Shown piece by piece: positions 1-8,923 of a stretch of 64,000 nucleotides of DNA; position 1 is the stretch's first letter, and each line of letters opens with the position of its first letter. Source of the DNA: Cryobacterium breve (GTDB taxonomy: Bacteria > Actinomycetota > Actinomycetes > Actinomycetales > Microbacteriaceae); contig NZ_SOGJ01000011.1 in the NCBI RefSeq assembly GCF_004402375.1, positions 186,001 through 250,000 on the forward strand, in the 5' to 3' direction. The notes below the pieces were generated by a model. It saw only the letters and a program-made list of their open reading frames with translations. It was not told the origin of the DNA and did not search any database. A program made the position numbers and the translations under genes.

Positions 1-1
1 C

Positions 2-190
2 CGTCTGCTCGGCGAGCGCGGCATCCGTCACACGACGTGGTCGGGCTGGCTTGCCCTCGACGCACACGAACGGGCGCTCGGCGACGCCGACGAGTCCGCC
101 GTGCTGCGCGAACGCGTGAAGGTCGTGCCTCGGGGGGAGCAGGTGGATATCGCTTCCGAGGCCGTGCTGGTGACCACGTGGCGTAGGTGA
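2..190 (+). CDS. Ferredoxin-NADP(+) reductase-like protein, C-terminal fragment
   Basis: Open from the window edge to a TGA at 188-190, giving 62 C-terminal residues; the 5' part lies outside the window. The sequence (RGIRHTTWSGWLALDAHE, then a short acidic loop, then RERVKVV) resembles the C-terminus of FprA-type FAD-dependent ferredoxin/NADP reductases, which move electrons between NADPH and ferredoxin in the cytosol. The FAD and NADP motifs are not visible, so the family call rests on this tail only. The stop overlaps the GTG of the next small ORF (GTGA). Confidence 0.6.
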   Translation, partial: RLLGERGIRHTTWSGWLALDAHERALGDADESAVLRERVKVVPRGEQVDIASEAVLVTTWRR

Positions 191-321
191 TCGCGTTGCC
201 CTGCGACGTGGGCTGCTATCCCGAGTCGGACACTTTCGGAGAGGCCGCGGGGATCGGCGTGCAGGCCGTCGACCATCCTCTCATCGCCGCACTGCCCGAT
301 CAGGTTTCCGAGCAGCGCTGA
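187..321 (+). CDS. Small hypothetical protein (44 aa), coupled to the upstream reductase
   Basis: GTG start at 187 overlaps the TGA of the reductase gene in a GTGA junction, the usual sign of translational coupling. Most third codon positions are G or C, as in real genes of this genome. The product contains CDVGCYPESDTFGEA and ends DHPLIAALPDQVSEQR. It has no signal peptide or membrane segment and I do not recognise a family. It could be a genuine microprotein or a tail left by a frameshift; the start is inferred from the overlap only. Confidence 0.4.
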   Translation: MIALPCDVGCYPESDTFGEAAGIGVQAVDHPLIAALPDQVSEQR

Positions 322-364
322 TCGCGGCCCGCGCAAGCCCCCAGACAACCGTCCGGTCCGGGTT

Positions 365-370
365 TAAGGT
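365..370 (+). promoter_or_regulatory. -10 element TAAGGT of the Csp gene
   Basis: TAAGGT ends 6 nt before the ATG at 377, placing the transcription start on or next to the A of the start codon. This suggests a leaderless mRNA, although AAGGT could also act as a weak Shine-Dalgarno sequence. No convincing -35 box is visible. Confidence 0.4.
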
Positions 371-376
371 GTCGGC

Positions 377-757
377 ATGGCAGTCAGAACGGGATCCGAC
401 AGCGAGCGCACCGCGGTCAACCGGTGCGTCGCCGCGTGCGACGCACTGGTGACGGTGAGCGAGGACTGCGCGGACGCCTGCCTGCGAACCGACGGCAACG
501 GTGACGTCACCCGCTGCTTCCTCGCCGACCTGGACTGCATTGAGGTGTGCTCGTCGACGACCCGGGTGTTGTCGTGGCATGCCCGCTGGGACGGCCCGAC
601 GACCGTCGCCCTTCTGGAGACCTGCCGTGAGGCTGCCCGGGCATCGATGCTGGCCTGCGAGTCCATGGCCCGGCTTCATCCGGCCTGGCAGACCTGCACC
701 ATGGCCTGCCGCCGGGTCGACGATGCCTGCGAGCGGCTCCTGGCCATGCTGCGTTAG
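377..757 (+). CDS. Cytosolic four-helix copper-storage protein (Csp3-like, DUF326)
   Basis: This 126-residue protein has twelve cysteines (C17, 21, 31, 35, 47, 54, 58, 83, 94, 107, 111, 118), mostly spaced as CxxxC or along one helix face. That is the hallmark of DUF326/Csp four-helix bundles that store many Cu(I) ions inside the bundle. There is no Tat or Sec signal, so it belongs with cytosolic Csp3-type proteins rather than exported Csp1. Histidines H68 and H101 could line the mouth of the bundle. It converges on smc with a 24-nt gap. Copper binding is family knowledge; no CsoR-like operator was recognised upstream. Confidence 0.85.
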   Translation: MAVRTGSDSERTAVNRCVAACDALVTVSEDCADACLRTDGNGDVTRCFLADLDCIEVCSSTTRVLSWHARWDGPTTVALLETCREAARASMLACESMARLHPAWQTCTMACRRVDDACERLLAMLR

Positions 758-781
758 TCGGTGGCCAGCACGGACGACATG

Positions 782-3700
782 TCAGGATGCCTGTTCGTCA
801 TCTTTCGCGATGCGCTGCCCGACCACGGCCGAGACCCCATCGAGACGCATCGACACCCCGTAGAGGGCATCCGCGATCTCCATCGTGCGCTTCTGGTGCG
901 TGATCACAATGAGTTGGCTGGTGGCGCGCAGGTCCTCGAAGATGGTCAACAGCCGCCCGAGGTTGGCGTCGTCGAGGGCGGCCTCCACCTCGTCCATGAT
1001 GTAGAACGGGCTCGGTCGGGCCTTGAAGATGGCGATCAGCAGGGCCACCGCGGCGAGCGAGCGCTCCCCGCCTGACAGCAGCGAGAGCCGCTCGATCTTC
1101 TTGCCGGCGGGCTTGACCGATACCTCAATGCCGGTCGTGAGCAGGTTGTCGGGATCGGTGAGGCGGATGCTGCCGCTCCCGCCCGGGAACAGCACCGGGA
1201 ACACCTCGGCGAACGCCGCCTGGGTGTCGTCGAAGGCACTGCCGAAGATGACGCCCATCTTCTCGTCGATCTCCTCGATGATGGTGAGCAGGTCGAGGCG
1301 CGTGTTCGTCAGGTCGGTGAGCTGCTCCGTGAGGAAGCGGTGCCGCTGCTCGAGTGCAGCGAACTCCTCGAGGGCGAGCGGGTTCACCCGGCCGAGCTGG
1401 GCGTACCGGCGTTCGGCGACTCCGAGGCGGCGCTGCTGGTCGTCCCGGTCGAAGCAGATGGGTTCGGCACTCGGTTCGGCGTTCGGGATGGGCTGGTCGG
1501 GCCCGTACTCGGCCACGAGCACGTCTTCGGTCAGGCCGAGGTCGCTGACGGCGCGTTCGAGCAGCCCGGACAGGTGCAGCTTCTTCTCGTAGATGGCCAG
1601 TTCCAAACCGTGCACGGTCTCGGTGACGGCCTGCAGCCGGGCGCGTAGGGTGTTGTCCTCCCGGCGCAGCGCCGCCAGTTCCTCGTTCTGGCTGCTGCGC
1701 TCGGCCTCGGCAGCGGCCAGACGCGTCCGGGCCTCGCTGACGGAGGCGTCGACCGAGGCGAGCACCAGTGGAAGCGCCTCGGCCACCCGGCTCGCGGCAT
1801 CCACCTGGCGTCGACGGATGACCGCACGTCGTGCTGCCTCGTCTGCCGCCGCACGTTCGGCATGCTGCTGCTTCGCGAGCGCATCGGCGCGCGCCTGACC
1901 GGCGCGCACGCGTTCGCGGGCGGTCTCAGCCTGCAGTCGGGCTTCAACCTCGGTTTCCCGGGCGCTCTCAAGGGCAGCGTCAAGCACGTCGCGTAATCCG
2001 GTGTCCAGCACCGGGCGCGGCCGGGCCCGATGCTCATCACGCTCGGCGCGGGCCTTCTCGCTCGCCGCCTCCGCGACGGCGACGGCCTCCCCCTGTTGCA
2101 GGAGCGCGAAGGTGAGCCGGTTCAGCTCGGCGGTGGCGGCCTCGAGCTGTACGGTGGCGCGGTTGGTCTTTTCGGCCTGCACCGTTGTGCGCGATTCGAA
2201 TTCGCGCACCCGGGCGGCGGCGGCCTGCGCCTGCGTCGTGCGGGTGGACAACAGCGTGCGAGCGTCGGCGAGGTCGGCGACGACCTGCTCGATCCGGGTG
2301 CGCACGGCAGAGAGGGAGTCGGCGGCCGCGTCGCGGCCGGCCACCAGTTCGAGCCGGCTGCGGCGCGCGCCGGAGCCACCGCGCAGCACGGAGTCCCCCA
2401 GCACGTCCCCGGCTCGGGTGATGACCGTGAGCGGTACGTCAGAGGACAGTGCACGGCCGTCCAACACAGCGCGGGCGGCGTCGATATCCTCGGCGATCAC
2501 CGTGTGCCGGAGCAGGCCGAGCACTCCGGCGGGCGCGTCGATCACCACGTCGGCCCACAGCAGCCCCGGTTGCGCGGAGAGATCGTGGCGGGCGCTCGCG
2601 GCGGGCGGGCCGGCATCAGTCGCAGCCGCCCTCGAAGCACTGTCGTCGCTCGCGCCGACGCCGGTCGCGCCGGCCACGATCAACTCGACGCGGCCGAGGT
2701 CGTCGGCGCGCGCCCGCACGATGGCAGCGATTGCCGCCTGCCGGGTGTCGGCGAGCACCGCGTCTGCGAGTGAGCCGAGGGCGGCGGCGATGGCAGCTTC
2801 GAAGCCGGGCCGCACGCGCACGTGTTCGGCCACGAGACCACGGATGTCCGCGGGTGCCGCCGCGAGAAGGGCTGACGAGCCGTCCTTCTGGTCCAGGGCG
2901 AGGGACAGCGCCCCCGCGCGCGCAGCGAGGGCGTCGCGTTCACGTTCGTCGAGATGCAAGGCCTCGCGCAGGCGCTCGACATCAGTCTCGGACTGGGTGA
3001 CAGCGGCCCTGGCGCGAGCGGCAGCCTCTGCCGGGTGACTCTCGCCGGCCTGGGCGGCGGTCGCGGCGAGGGCCGCCGCATCTGCGGCGAGTCCGGCCAG
3101 GTTCGCCTCGGCCGTCTCTACTCGGCCGCGGGCGGCGTCGAGGGCGTTCTGCTGACGCAGCACCTCGCCGCGCACGGACGCCAGGCGACCGGCCGCGGTT
3201 TCGGCCGCTCCGGAAAGTTGCGACAGTTGCAGGTCGTGCCGGGAGACCAGCACGGCCTGGGCGGCGATCTGCTCGTCGATGGCGTCGAGGTGACGTCGGG
3301 CCTCGGCGGTCTGCGTACGGGCTGCGGCCCAGGCGGAGTCGGCCACGTCGATGCGGCTCCGTAACGCGTCGATCTCGGACGCGGCATCCGTAAGCATGGC
3401 CGTGGTCACACTGGGGCCGACATCGGAAGTCTCGGCCTGCGAACCGAGCAGGGCCAGCCGTTGGTTCGCGAGCGTGTACAGGCCGCGCAAGCGTTCCTGC
3501 ACGGATTCGAGGCCGAAACTCGTGCGCCGGGCCTGGTCGACGGCGTCGCCGACCTGCTCCTGCTCAAGCCGCTGCAGGCGGCGCTGCCGCGTCTCGAGCT
3601 GTTCGGTCAGCACGAGCCGTTCGGCGTGCCGCTCGCTCTCGGTGCGGCCGTGCGCGTCGAGCGCGGTGCGCACCGTGACCACGTCGTCGGCAAGCAGCCG

Positions 3701-4381
3701 GGCCCGCGCGTCGCGGGCCACTGCGGCGATGGTCTGCGCCTCCCGGGCGATGTCTGCCTGGCGCCCGAGCGGTTTGAGCTGCCGGCGGATCTCCCCGGCC
3801 AGATCACTCAACCGGGTGAGGTTGGCCTGCATGCCGTCGAGCTTGCGGAGGGTCTTCTCCTTGCGCCGGCGGTGCTTGAGGATGCCGGCGGCCTCCTCGA
3901 TGAACCCGCGCCGCTCCTCGGGGCTGGCGCGCAGCACCGCGTCAAGCTGCCCCTGCCCCACGATCACGTGCATCTCCCGGCCGAGGCCGGAATCGCTCAG
4001 CAGCTCCTGCACGTCGAGCAACCGGCAGGTTCGCCCGTTGATCGCATATTCGCTCGCACCAGTGCGAAAGAGGGTGCGCGCGATGGTGACCTCGGTGTAG
4101 TCGATCGGTAGCGCGCCATCCGTGTTGTCGATGGTCAGTGTCACGGCCGCCCGGCCGAGCGGTCCTTTGGTGGACGTGCCCGCGAAGATGACGTCCTCCA
4201 TCTTGCCGCCGCGGAGGGTCTTGGCGCCCTGCTCGCCCATAACCCAGGCGAGTGCGTCGACGACGTTGGACTTGCCCGAGCCGTTGGGGCCGACCACGCA
4301 CGTGACGCCGGGTTCGAAGGCGAACGTGGTGGGGTGGGCGAACGATTTGAAGCCTTTGAGGGTGAGGCTCTTCAAGTACAC
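782..4381 (-). CDS. smc: Chromosome segregation protein SMC
   Basis: Condensin ATPase that compacts and segregates the chromosome with ScpAB. The product has 1199 residues, normal for bacterial SMC. The N-terminus reads VYLKSLTLKGFKSFA and the Walker A GPNGSGKS is at residues 31-38. Long Arg/Glu/Ala-rich coiled coils flank a hinge near residues 530-680, and the C-terminal head has the signature LLSGGERSLAAVALL and Walker B FYIMDEVEAALDD. GTG at 4381 is chosen because GAAAGGGGG lies 7 nt upstream and the conserved family start follows it; an open frame extends 33 codons further but is not conserved-looking. It is normally followed by ftsY, which is absent here. Confidence 0.97.
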   Translation of the reverse strand: MYLKSLTLKGFKSFAHPTTFAFEPGVTCVVGPNGSGKSNVVDALAWVMGEQGAKTLRGGKMEDVIFAGTSTKGPLGRAAVTLTIDNTDGALPIDYTEVTIARTLFRTGASEYAINGRTCRLLDVQELLSDSGLGREMHVIVGQGQLDAVLRASPEERRGFIEEAAGILKHRRRKEKTLRKLDGMQANLTRLSDLAGEIRRQLKPLGRQADIAREAQTIAAVARDARARLLADDVVTVRTALDAHGRTESERHAERLVLTEQLETRQRRLQRLEQEQVGDAVDQARRTSFGLESVQERLRGLYTLANQRLALLGSQAETSDVGPSVTTAMLTDAASEIDALRSRIDVADSAWAAARTQTAEARRHLDAIDEQIAAQAVLVSRHDLQLSQLSGAAETAAGRLASVRGEVLRQQNALDAARGRVETAEANLAGLAADAAALAATAAQAGESHPAEAAARARAAVTQSETDVERLREALHLDERERDALAARAGALSLALDQKDGSSALLAAAPADIRGLVAEHVRVRPGFEAAIAAALGSLADAVLADTRQAAIAAIVRARADDLGRVELIVAGATGVGASDDSASRAAATDAGPPAASARHDLSAQPGLLWADVVIDAPAGVLGLLRHTVIAEDIDAARAVLDGRALSSDVPLTVITRAGDVLGDSVLRGGSGARRSRLELVAGRDAAADSLSAVRTRIEQVVADLADARTLLSTRTTQAQAAAARVREFESRTTVQAEKTNRATVQLEAATAELNRLTFALLQQGEAVAVAEAASEKARAERDEHRARPRPVLDTGLRDVLDAALESARETEVEARLQAETARERVRAGQARADALAKQQHAERAAADEAARRAVIRRRQVDAASRVAEALPLVLASVDASVSEARTRLAAAEAERSSQNEELAALRREDNTLRARLQAVTETVHGLELAIYEKKLHLSGLLERAVSDLGLTEDVLVAEYGPDQPIPNAEPSAEPICFDRDDQQRRLGVAERRYAQLGRVNPLALEEFAALEQRHRFLTEQLTDLTNTRLDLLTIIEEIDEKMGVIFGSAFDDTQAAFAEVFPVLFPGGSGSIRLTDPDNLLTTGIEVSVKPAGKKIERLSLLSGGERSLAAVALLIAIFKARPSPFYIMDEVEAALDDANLGRLLTIFEDLRATSQLIVITHQKRTMEIADALYGVSMRLDGVSAVVGQRIAKDDEQAS

Positions 4382-5128
4382 CGGTTCGCCCCCTTTCGTC
4401 GCTCGTCGGGTTTCGTCGCTCGTCGGACCGCGGACGCCCGACGAGCCGCCCCCGCTAACGGTACCGGACACCGCCGGCACCGCCCGGTAGGCGCGGTCCC
4501 TGACGAATTCGACGGATCAGGCGATCGGAGGGCAGGGGCAGGGGCAGGGAACGGCACGTCAGCGGTGGGTCCGGTGGCAGTGCGGCTGCGCCGTCTGGCC
4601 CAGGCCGTCATGGAGGTCGTGGATCCACCTGAACTTCTCGACGTGCACGATCGTGCAGCCTGGTAGCCCGGTAGCCCGCTGTGTGCGTCTGACCGAGCTG
4701 GACCGGCGGCCCGCACAGTGCGCTTCCTCGAGTCAGGTCAGCGCTGACGAACGCGCGGGAACGCCGAATTACCGCAACCAAACAAGCTGATTAGACCCAC
4801 ATTCCGGCAGGTCGGAAGATGGGCAAACGTGCAGGCGAAATGGGAGACACGGCTACTTCGAGCCTGATTGGATGAAATCAACTCAATCTCAGGAGACAAC
4901 GTGGTCTGCACAGAACTTGTTCATCTCGCACGGCCGGCGACACCGTGCGCCCGGGCCAGCTTCCCGATTTAAGAGCCACCTCCGAGCACGTCCACCTGGG
5001 CCGACGGCAACCGTGCGGCCTCCCCTCTGGCGAGCCGCGTCTAACAGTGGCCCCGGGCACCGGGCATTTCCGCGTGCCTCTCACACCGCTGTTCATCGAC
5101 CGCCAGACCAATATGTAGGAGCAAGTCA
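4382..5128. other. Intergenic region between divergent smc and the membrane hydrolase gene
   Basis: No convincing gene is seen in about 750 nt. On the minus strand a TACCGT hexamer (plus ACGGTA, 4458-4463) could be the smc -10 box, giving a leader of about 70 nt. A short G-rich run of GGGGCA repeats sits near 4531-4548. From about 4740 the sequence is richer in A and T than the surrounding genes, which fits promoter DNA for the hydrolase, but no clear -35/-10 pair stands out. Confidence 0.5.
4394..4426 (-). repeat. 17-nt direct repeat in the smc 5' untranslated region
   Basis: TTTCGTCGCTCGTCGG occurs at 4394-4409 and again at 4411-4426 on the plus strand, one base apart. It lies just upstream of the smc Shine-Dalgarno sequence, and the first copy contributes to its purine run. 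It is probably a local duplication; no function is evident. Confidence 0.6.
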
Positions 5129-6985
5129 GTGAAACAATCCTTTTTTCGGAAGAACGCCTTTTGGTTGGCGCTCTCCCTCATCCTCTGCTTCGTCTCCGCA
5201 CTGGGGGCGTCCCTGGTGCAGACGGTGGGAGGAACGGTAGCCGTCAAGGACATGAGATGGGAGACCGCGTCCGGAATGAGTATGAGCGCCCTGCTCTACA
5301 AGCCCGACTCGGCCACGGCAACCAGCAAAGCGCCCGTGATCATCACGAGCCACGGTTGGTGGAACAACCGCGAGATGCAGGATGCGAACTCCGTCGAACT
5401 CTCTCGACGCGGCTTCGTCGTCATCTCGATTGACATGTACGGCCACGGCAACTCGGACTATCTCACCCGGGGCGAGGAGGCCAAGGGAGGCACCGGCATG
5501 TATGACGCAGTTCAGCTGGCCGCCGACCTTCCCTATGTCGACGCTGCCAGGATCGGCACGACCGGCCACTCGAACGGGGCCCGTGCCGCCAACTTCTCGG
5601 TGGCACTCGACAACGACGCCGACGAACCCTTGATCGCGGCCGTCCTCCTGGTCGACAATGACGGGGTCTATCGCGACCCGGAAGCCGACAACGAGTACTT
5701 CAACCTCTACGGCACCCGAGACGTCGGCATCGTCGCCGACCAGTACGACGAGTTTTTCTTTCGCAGCTACGACGCCGACGGTGTCGCGCTCACCGCGCCC
5801 CGCGACTTCATCACCACCTCCAACGCGCAGTCGTTCCTGCAGGCGGGCACCGACCCGGTTCCCACTGACCAGCGCAAGGCCGGCGAGGTCTACACAGACA
5901 CAATCGACGGCAGGGCCGCCATGCGGGTGATCTACACGCCTGCCGAGACGCACCCCTGGGGGCCCTTCTCGCAGACCACCACGGGAACCGTGGTCTCCTT
6001 CTTCGACGACGCCCTCGGTGAGCCGACGGCCATCGCCGCTGGGTCCCAGGTCTGGCAGTTCAAGGCGCTCTTCAACGGTCTGGGTCTGGTCGGGTTCGCC
6101 ATCTTCCTCGTCGCCTTCACGCGGGCGCTGCTCGAAACTCGCGCCTTCGCATCCCTTCGCTCCACCACCGCGACCATGACCATCGCCCCCGCCGGCAGAA
6201 CGGGGCTCGCCTGGTTCTGGGGCGGCCTGGTGCTGTCGACGATCGTGTCCATCTGGAGTTACGTCGCGTTGAGCCAGAGTCCGGCCATGGCGACGATCGC
6301 CTTCAACCTCGCACCGTCGGTGTTCACCCAGGGAGCAGTGGCGTTCATCGCCATCTGGGCGGCGCTCAACGGATTCGCAGCCCTGGTCATCATGGCCGTC
6401 TCCTACGTGGTCTTCGGCCGCAAATCCGGGCTCGACTTGCGGCTGGCCGGCGTTCTCCCCGGGTGGAGGACGTTCTTCCACGGGCTGGGCCTTGCCCTCG
6501 CCGTGGCGGTGGCCGCATTCTCGATCATCTTCGTCGTGGACTACTTCTTTCAGACCGACTTCCGGCTCTGGGTGCTGGCCGTCAAGGCCTTCACCCCGGA
6601 CAAGCTGGCCATCGCCCTGCTGTATCTGCCGTTCTTCGCCGTCTACTACGTGCTGAACTCGGTAGCCATCAACAGCTTCAATCGGTTCACAATGCTGAAA
6701 AAGGAATGGGTGAATACGGCGATCCTCGCCCTCTTCAACGCGCTCGGCCCGATCATCCTGGTTGTCGCCCAGTACACCACCTTCTTCGTCACCGGAGAGC
6801 TGATCCCTGGCTTCGGCGGTATCTTCAGCATTTGGCTGATCCCGGTGATCGTCTTCCTCGCAGTCACGGCCGTGATCAGCCGAAAGATCTACCGTGCCAC
6901 CAACAACCCGTATATCGGCGGTTTCCTCAACGCTCTCGTGGTGACCGTGATCGCCGTGACCAACACGCTGACCTTCACCAGCTAG
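5129..6985 (+). CDS. Alpha/beta hydrolase with a C-terminal polytopic membrane domain
   Basis: This 618-residue protein starts with GTG at 5129 behind AGGAG (5117-5121). Residues 1-30 form a signal anchor. Residues 40-300 are an alpha/beta hydrolase fold with the oxyanion motif SHGWW (74-78) and nucleophile elbow GHSNGA (Ser148). From about residue 310 there are eight or nine hydrophobic helices ending at NTLTF. The catalytic domain is therefore probably outside the membrane; substrate is unknown (lipid, peptide or ester). It sits on the opposite strand between mutM and smc, splitting a usually co-oriented cluster, and has its own upstream region. Hydrolase fold is secure; function is not. 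Confidence 0.8.
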   Translation: MKQSFFRKNAFWLALSLILCFVSALGASLVQTVGGTVAVKDMRWETASGMSMSALLYKPDSATATSKAPVIITSHGWWNNREMQDANSVELSRRGFVVISIDMYGHGNSDYLTRGEEAKGGTGMYDAVQLAADLPYVDAARIGTTGHSNGARAANFSVALDNDADEPLIAAVLLVDNDGVYRDPEADNEYFNLYGTRDVGIVADQYDEFFFRSYDADGVALTAPRDFITTSNAQSFLQAGTDPVPTDQRKAGEVYTDTIDGRAAMRVIYTPAETHPWGPFSQTTTGTVVSFFDDALGEPTAIAAGSQVWQFKALFNGLGLVGFAIFLVAFTRALLETRAFASLRSTTATMTIAPAGRTGLAWFWGGLVLSTIVSIWSYVALSQSPAMATIAFNLAPSVFTQGAVAFIAIWAALNGFAALVIMAVSYVVFGRKSGLDLRLAGVLPGWRTFFHGLGLALAVAVAAFSIIFVVDYFFQTDFRLWVLAVKAFTPDKLAIALLYLPFFAVYYVLNSVAINSFNRFTMLKKEWVNTAILALFNALGPIILVVAQYTTFFVTGELIPGFGGIFSIWLIPVIVFLAVTAVISRKIYRATNNPYIGGFLNALVVTVIAVTNTLTFTS

Positions 6986-6995
6986 CGCGTTCCGG

Positions 6996-7032
6996 CCGGT
7001 CGCGGTCTGCCAGACCAGGCACCCACGACCGG
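6996..7032. terminator. Possible shared terminator hairpins between the hydrolase gene and mutM
   Basis: An outer 7-bp inverted repeat (CCGGTCG at 6996-7002, CGACCGG at 7026-7032) encloses a small GGTCT/AGACC hairpin (7004-7016). The position between two convergent genes suits termination in both directions, but there is no T tract. Confidence 0.35.
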
Positions 7033-7088
7033 CAGGGCCGGCGAGGTTCGGTGGAGAACACCACAGCTCTCGCGCCAGCGGCAGCGCG

Positions 7089-8039
7089 TCAGCGCAGCCG
7101 CTGGCAGCGGGGGCACAGGTGCGAACCACGATTCATGAACTGCTCCCGCACGAGCGGCGTGCCGCAGCGCGGACAGGGCGACCCCTGCCGGCCGTAGGCG
7201 TTCAGGCTGTGCGAGAAGTACCCGGACTGTCCGTTCACGTTCACGTACTGGGCATCGAAACTGGTGCCGCCCTCGGCCAGGGCGCGGTTCAGGATGCTGC
7301 GCACCGCTGCGAGCAGCGCCCGCCCCTTCGCCGGCGTCAGGGAGTGAGCCGGCTGCTCGTAGTGCACCCGGGCCGCGAAGAGGGCCTCGTCGGCGTAGAT
7401 GTTGCCGATTCCGCTAATCAGGGTCTGGTCAAGCAGGGCTCGCTTGATCCCGGTCTTCTTATGGGCCAGGGCCGCCAGGAACAGCGGCGCCGAGAAGCCC
7501 GGATCCAGCGGGTCGCGGGCGATATGCGCCACCTGGGACGGGATCAGGCCGGGCCAAGCCGGGCTCGCACCAGCCAGGCCGGGCGCACCGCCCACGCCGG
7601 AGGCATCGCCCACGAGCCCGGAATACCCGGCAACAAGCCCGTCGCGCGTGGGCTGCATCGTATCCACGGCCATGCTGCCGAAGATGCGCTGGTCGACGAA
7701 GTCGACCCACAGTTCGCCGTGTTCCTGATGCTCGATCTGCAGACGGATGCGCAGTTGCCGGTCCGTGTCCGAGCCGGGGCTGCGCAGCAGCACCTGGCCG
7801 CTCATCCCGAGGTGCACCACCAACGCTCGCCCGGAATCCAGCGGCAGCCAGAGGAACTTGCCTCGACGCACTGCCGCAAGCACGGCCCGACCCTGCAGCA
7901 GGTCAGCGAACGGCGCGCTCGCAGGGTCATGCCGACGCAGTGATCGGCGTTCGAAGACCTCGACGCCGGCGATCACGGCTCCGGTCACCGCAGGCGCCAG
8001 ACCGGCACGAACAACTTCAACTTCAGGCAGTTCCGGCAT
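7089..8039 (-). CDS. mutM: Formamidopyrimidine-DNA glycosylase (MutM/Fpg)
   Basis: Base-excision repair glycosylase/AP lyase that removes 8-oxoguanine and formamidopyrimidines. It begins MPELPEVE, giving the catalytic Pro after Met removal and the following Glu. The H2TH region includes ISGIGNIYADEALF, and the C-terminus carries a CPRCG...CPRCQ zinc finger. At 316 residues it is longer than the usual 270; the extra length is partly a Gly/Ala/Pro-rich insertion near residues 130-165. Start ATG at 8039 has GAGAGG 5 nt upstream. It lies 32 nt after rnc on the same strand and they are probably cotranscribed. Confidence 0.97.
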   Translation of the reverse strand: MPELPEVEVVRAGLAPAVTGAVIAGVEVFERRSLRRHDPASAPFADLLQGRAVLAAVRRGKFLWLPLDSGRALVVHLGMSGQVLLRSPGSDTDRQLRIRLQIEHQEHGELWVDFVDQRIFGSMAVDTMQPTRDGLVAGYSGLVGDASGVGGAPGLAGASPAWPGLIPSQVAHIARDPLDPGFSAPLFLAALAHKKTGIKRALLDQTLISGIGNIYADEALFAARVHYEQPAHSLTPAKGRALLAAVRSILNRALAEGGTSFDAQYVNVNGQSGYFSHSLNAYGRQGSPCPRCGTPLVREQFMNRGSHLCPRCQRLR

Positions 8040-8071
8040 TCGAGCCTCTCAGCGACACGACCGACAGCAGC

Positions 8072-8758
8072 TCAGGACGTACTGAGGCGCGTCCAGGCAT
8101 CGAGCGCGGCAGCCATCTCGGCGTGCTTCTTGCTCGTGCCCTCGCCGACGGCCGTGACCTTGCCGACGGTTACGGTGGCGATGAAAACCTTGGAGTGGTC
8201 GGGGCCGCTCTCGGCGATGGAATACACCGGAGCCCCGGAGCCCAGTCGCGCCGCGGCTTCCTGCAGGCTCGTCTTGGGGTCCATGGAGATACCGAAGTGC
8301 CCGGGATCGCGCACGAGCGGCTCGATCAGGCGCATCACCAGCGCGGTCGCCGTCTCTCCGCCGGAATCGAGGTAGACGGCGCCGATGAGGGCCTCGACGG
8401 TGTCGGCGAGGATCGACGACTTGTCGCGACCACCGGTGAGAATCTCGCCCCGGCCGAGTCGCACGTAGTCACCCAATTCGATGCCTCGCGCGATGCCCGC
8501 GAGGGCAACGCTCGACACCAGGCTGGCCCGGCGCTTGGCGAGGTCACCCTCGTCGAGCAGCGGGTACTCCCGGTAGAGCATGACCGTCACGGCCTGCCCC
8601 AGGATCGAGTCGCCCAAGAATTCCAGGCGCTCGTTCGTGGGTACGCCGCCGTGCTCGTACGCGTACGAGCGGTGGGTGAGCGCCAGTTCCAGCAGGGCCG
8701 GATCGATCTGCACCCCGAGGGTCGCCAGCAGGACTGACCTGTCGGGCGCGATACTCAT
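8072..8758 (-). CDS. rnc: Ribonuclease III
   Basis: Double-strand-specific endoribonuclease for rRNA and mRNA processing. The 228-residue product has the catalytic signature NERLEFLGDSILG near residue 45, the second acidic cluster DTVEALIGAVYLD near residue 120, and a C-terminal double-stranded RNA-binding domain with KTSLQEAAA and KKHAEMAAA. ATG at 8758 is chosen because MSIAPDRS starts the family-like sequence; the frame stays open 27 codons upstream but that part is a Cys/Arg-rich translation of a tandem repeat. The upstream ribosome-binding site is weak (GGCGGG). Confidence 0.95.
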   Translation of the reverse strand: MSIAPDRSVLLATLGVQIDPALLELALTHRSYAYEHGGVPTNERLEFLGDSILGQAVTVMLYREYPLLDEGDLAKRRASLVSSVALAGIARGIELGDYVRLGRGEILTGGRDKSSILADTVEALIGAVYLDSGGETATALVMRLIEPLVRDPGHFGISMDPKTSLQEAAARLGSGAPVYSIAESGPDHSKVFIATVTVGKVTAVGEGTSKKHAEMAAALDAWTRLSTS

Positions 8759-8771
8759 GAGCGCCCGCCGA

Positions 8772-8831
8772 GAACACGCCTGCCGGCAACACTGATGCCG
8801 ACAACACTGAAGCCGAAAACACTGATGCCGC
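8772..8831 (-). repeat. Degenerate 15-nt tandem repeat upstream of rnc
   Basis: Three clear 15-nt units based on CAACACTGATGCCGA (8787-8801, 8802-8816, 8817-8831), preceded by a weaker one (8772-8786). They fill much of the rpmF-rnc spacer and translate in frame with rnc without a stop, which makes the rnc start look misleadingly early. The repeats could influence rnc translation, but no function is shown. Confidence 0.65.
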
Positions 8832-8923
8832 GACTCCACGGAGCGGAATCCGCATTGGGGTTCCCCGGCATCCGTCGGCGCGGCATCAGACGATCAAGCA
8901 CAGCCCGATCAAACTCAGACGAA

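Noticed and set aside
4372-4716. 114-codon minus-strand frame upstream of smc
   Set aside because: No family, Arg/Ser-rich, and it overlaps the smc leader and ribosome-binding site.
5126-7129. 667-codon open frame on the minus strand
   Set aside because: Fully antisense to the alpha/beta hydrolase, rich in Gly/Arg/Asp/His with no domain; a by-product of high GC.
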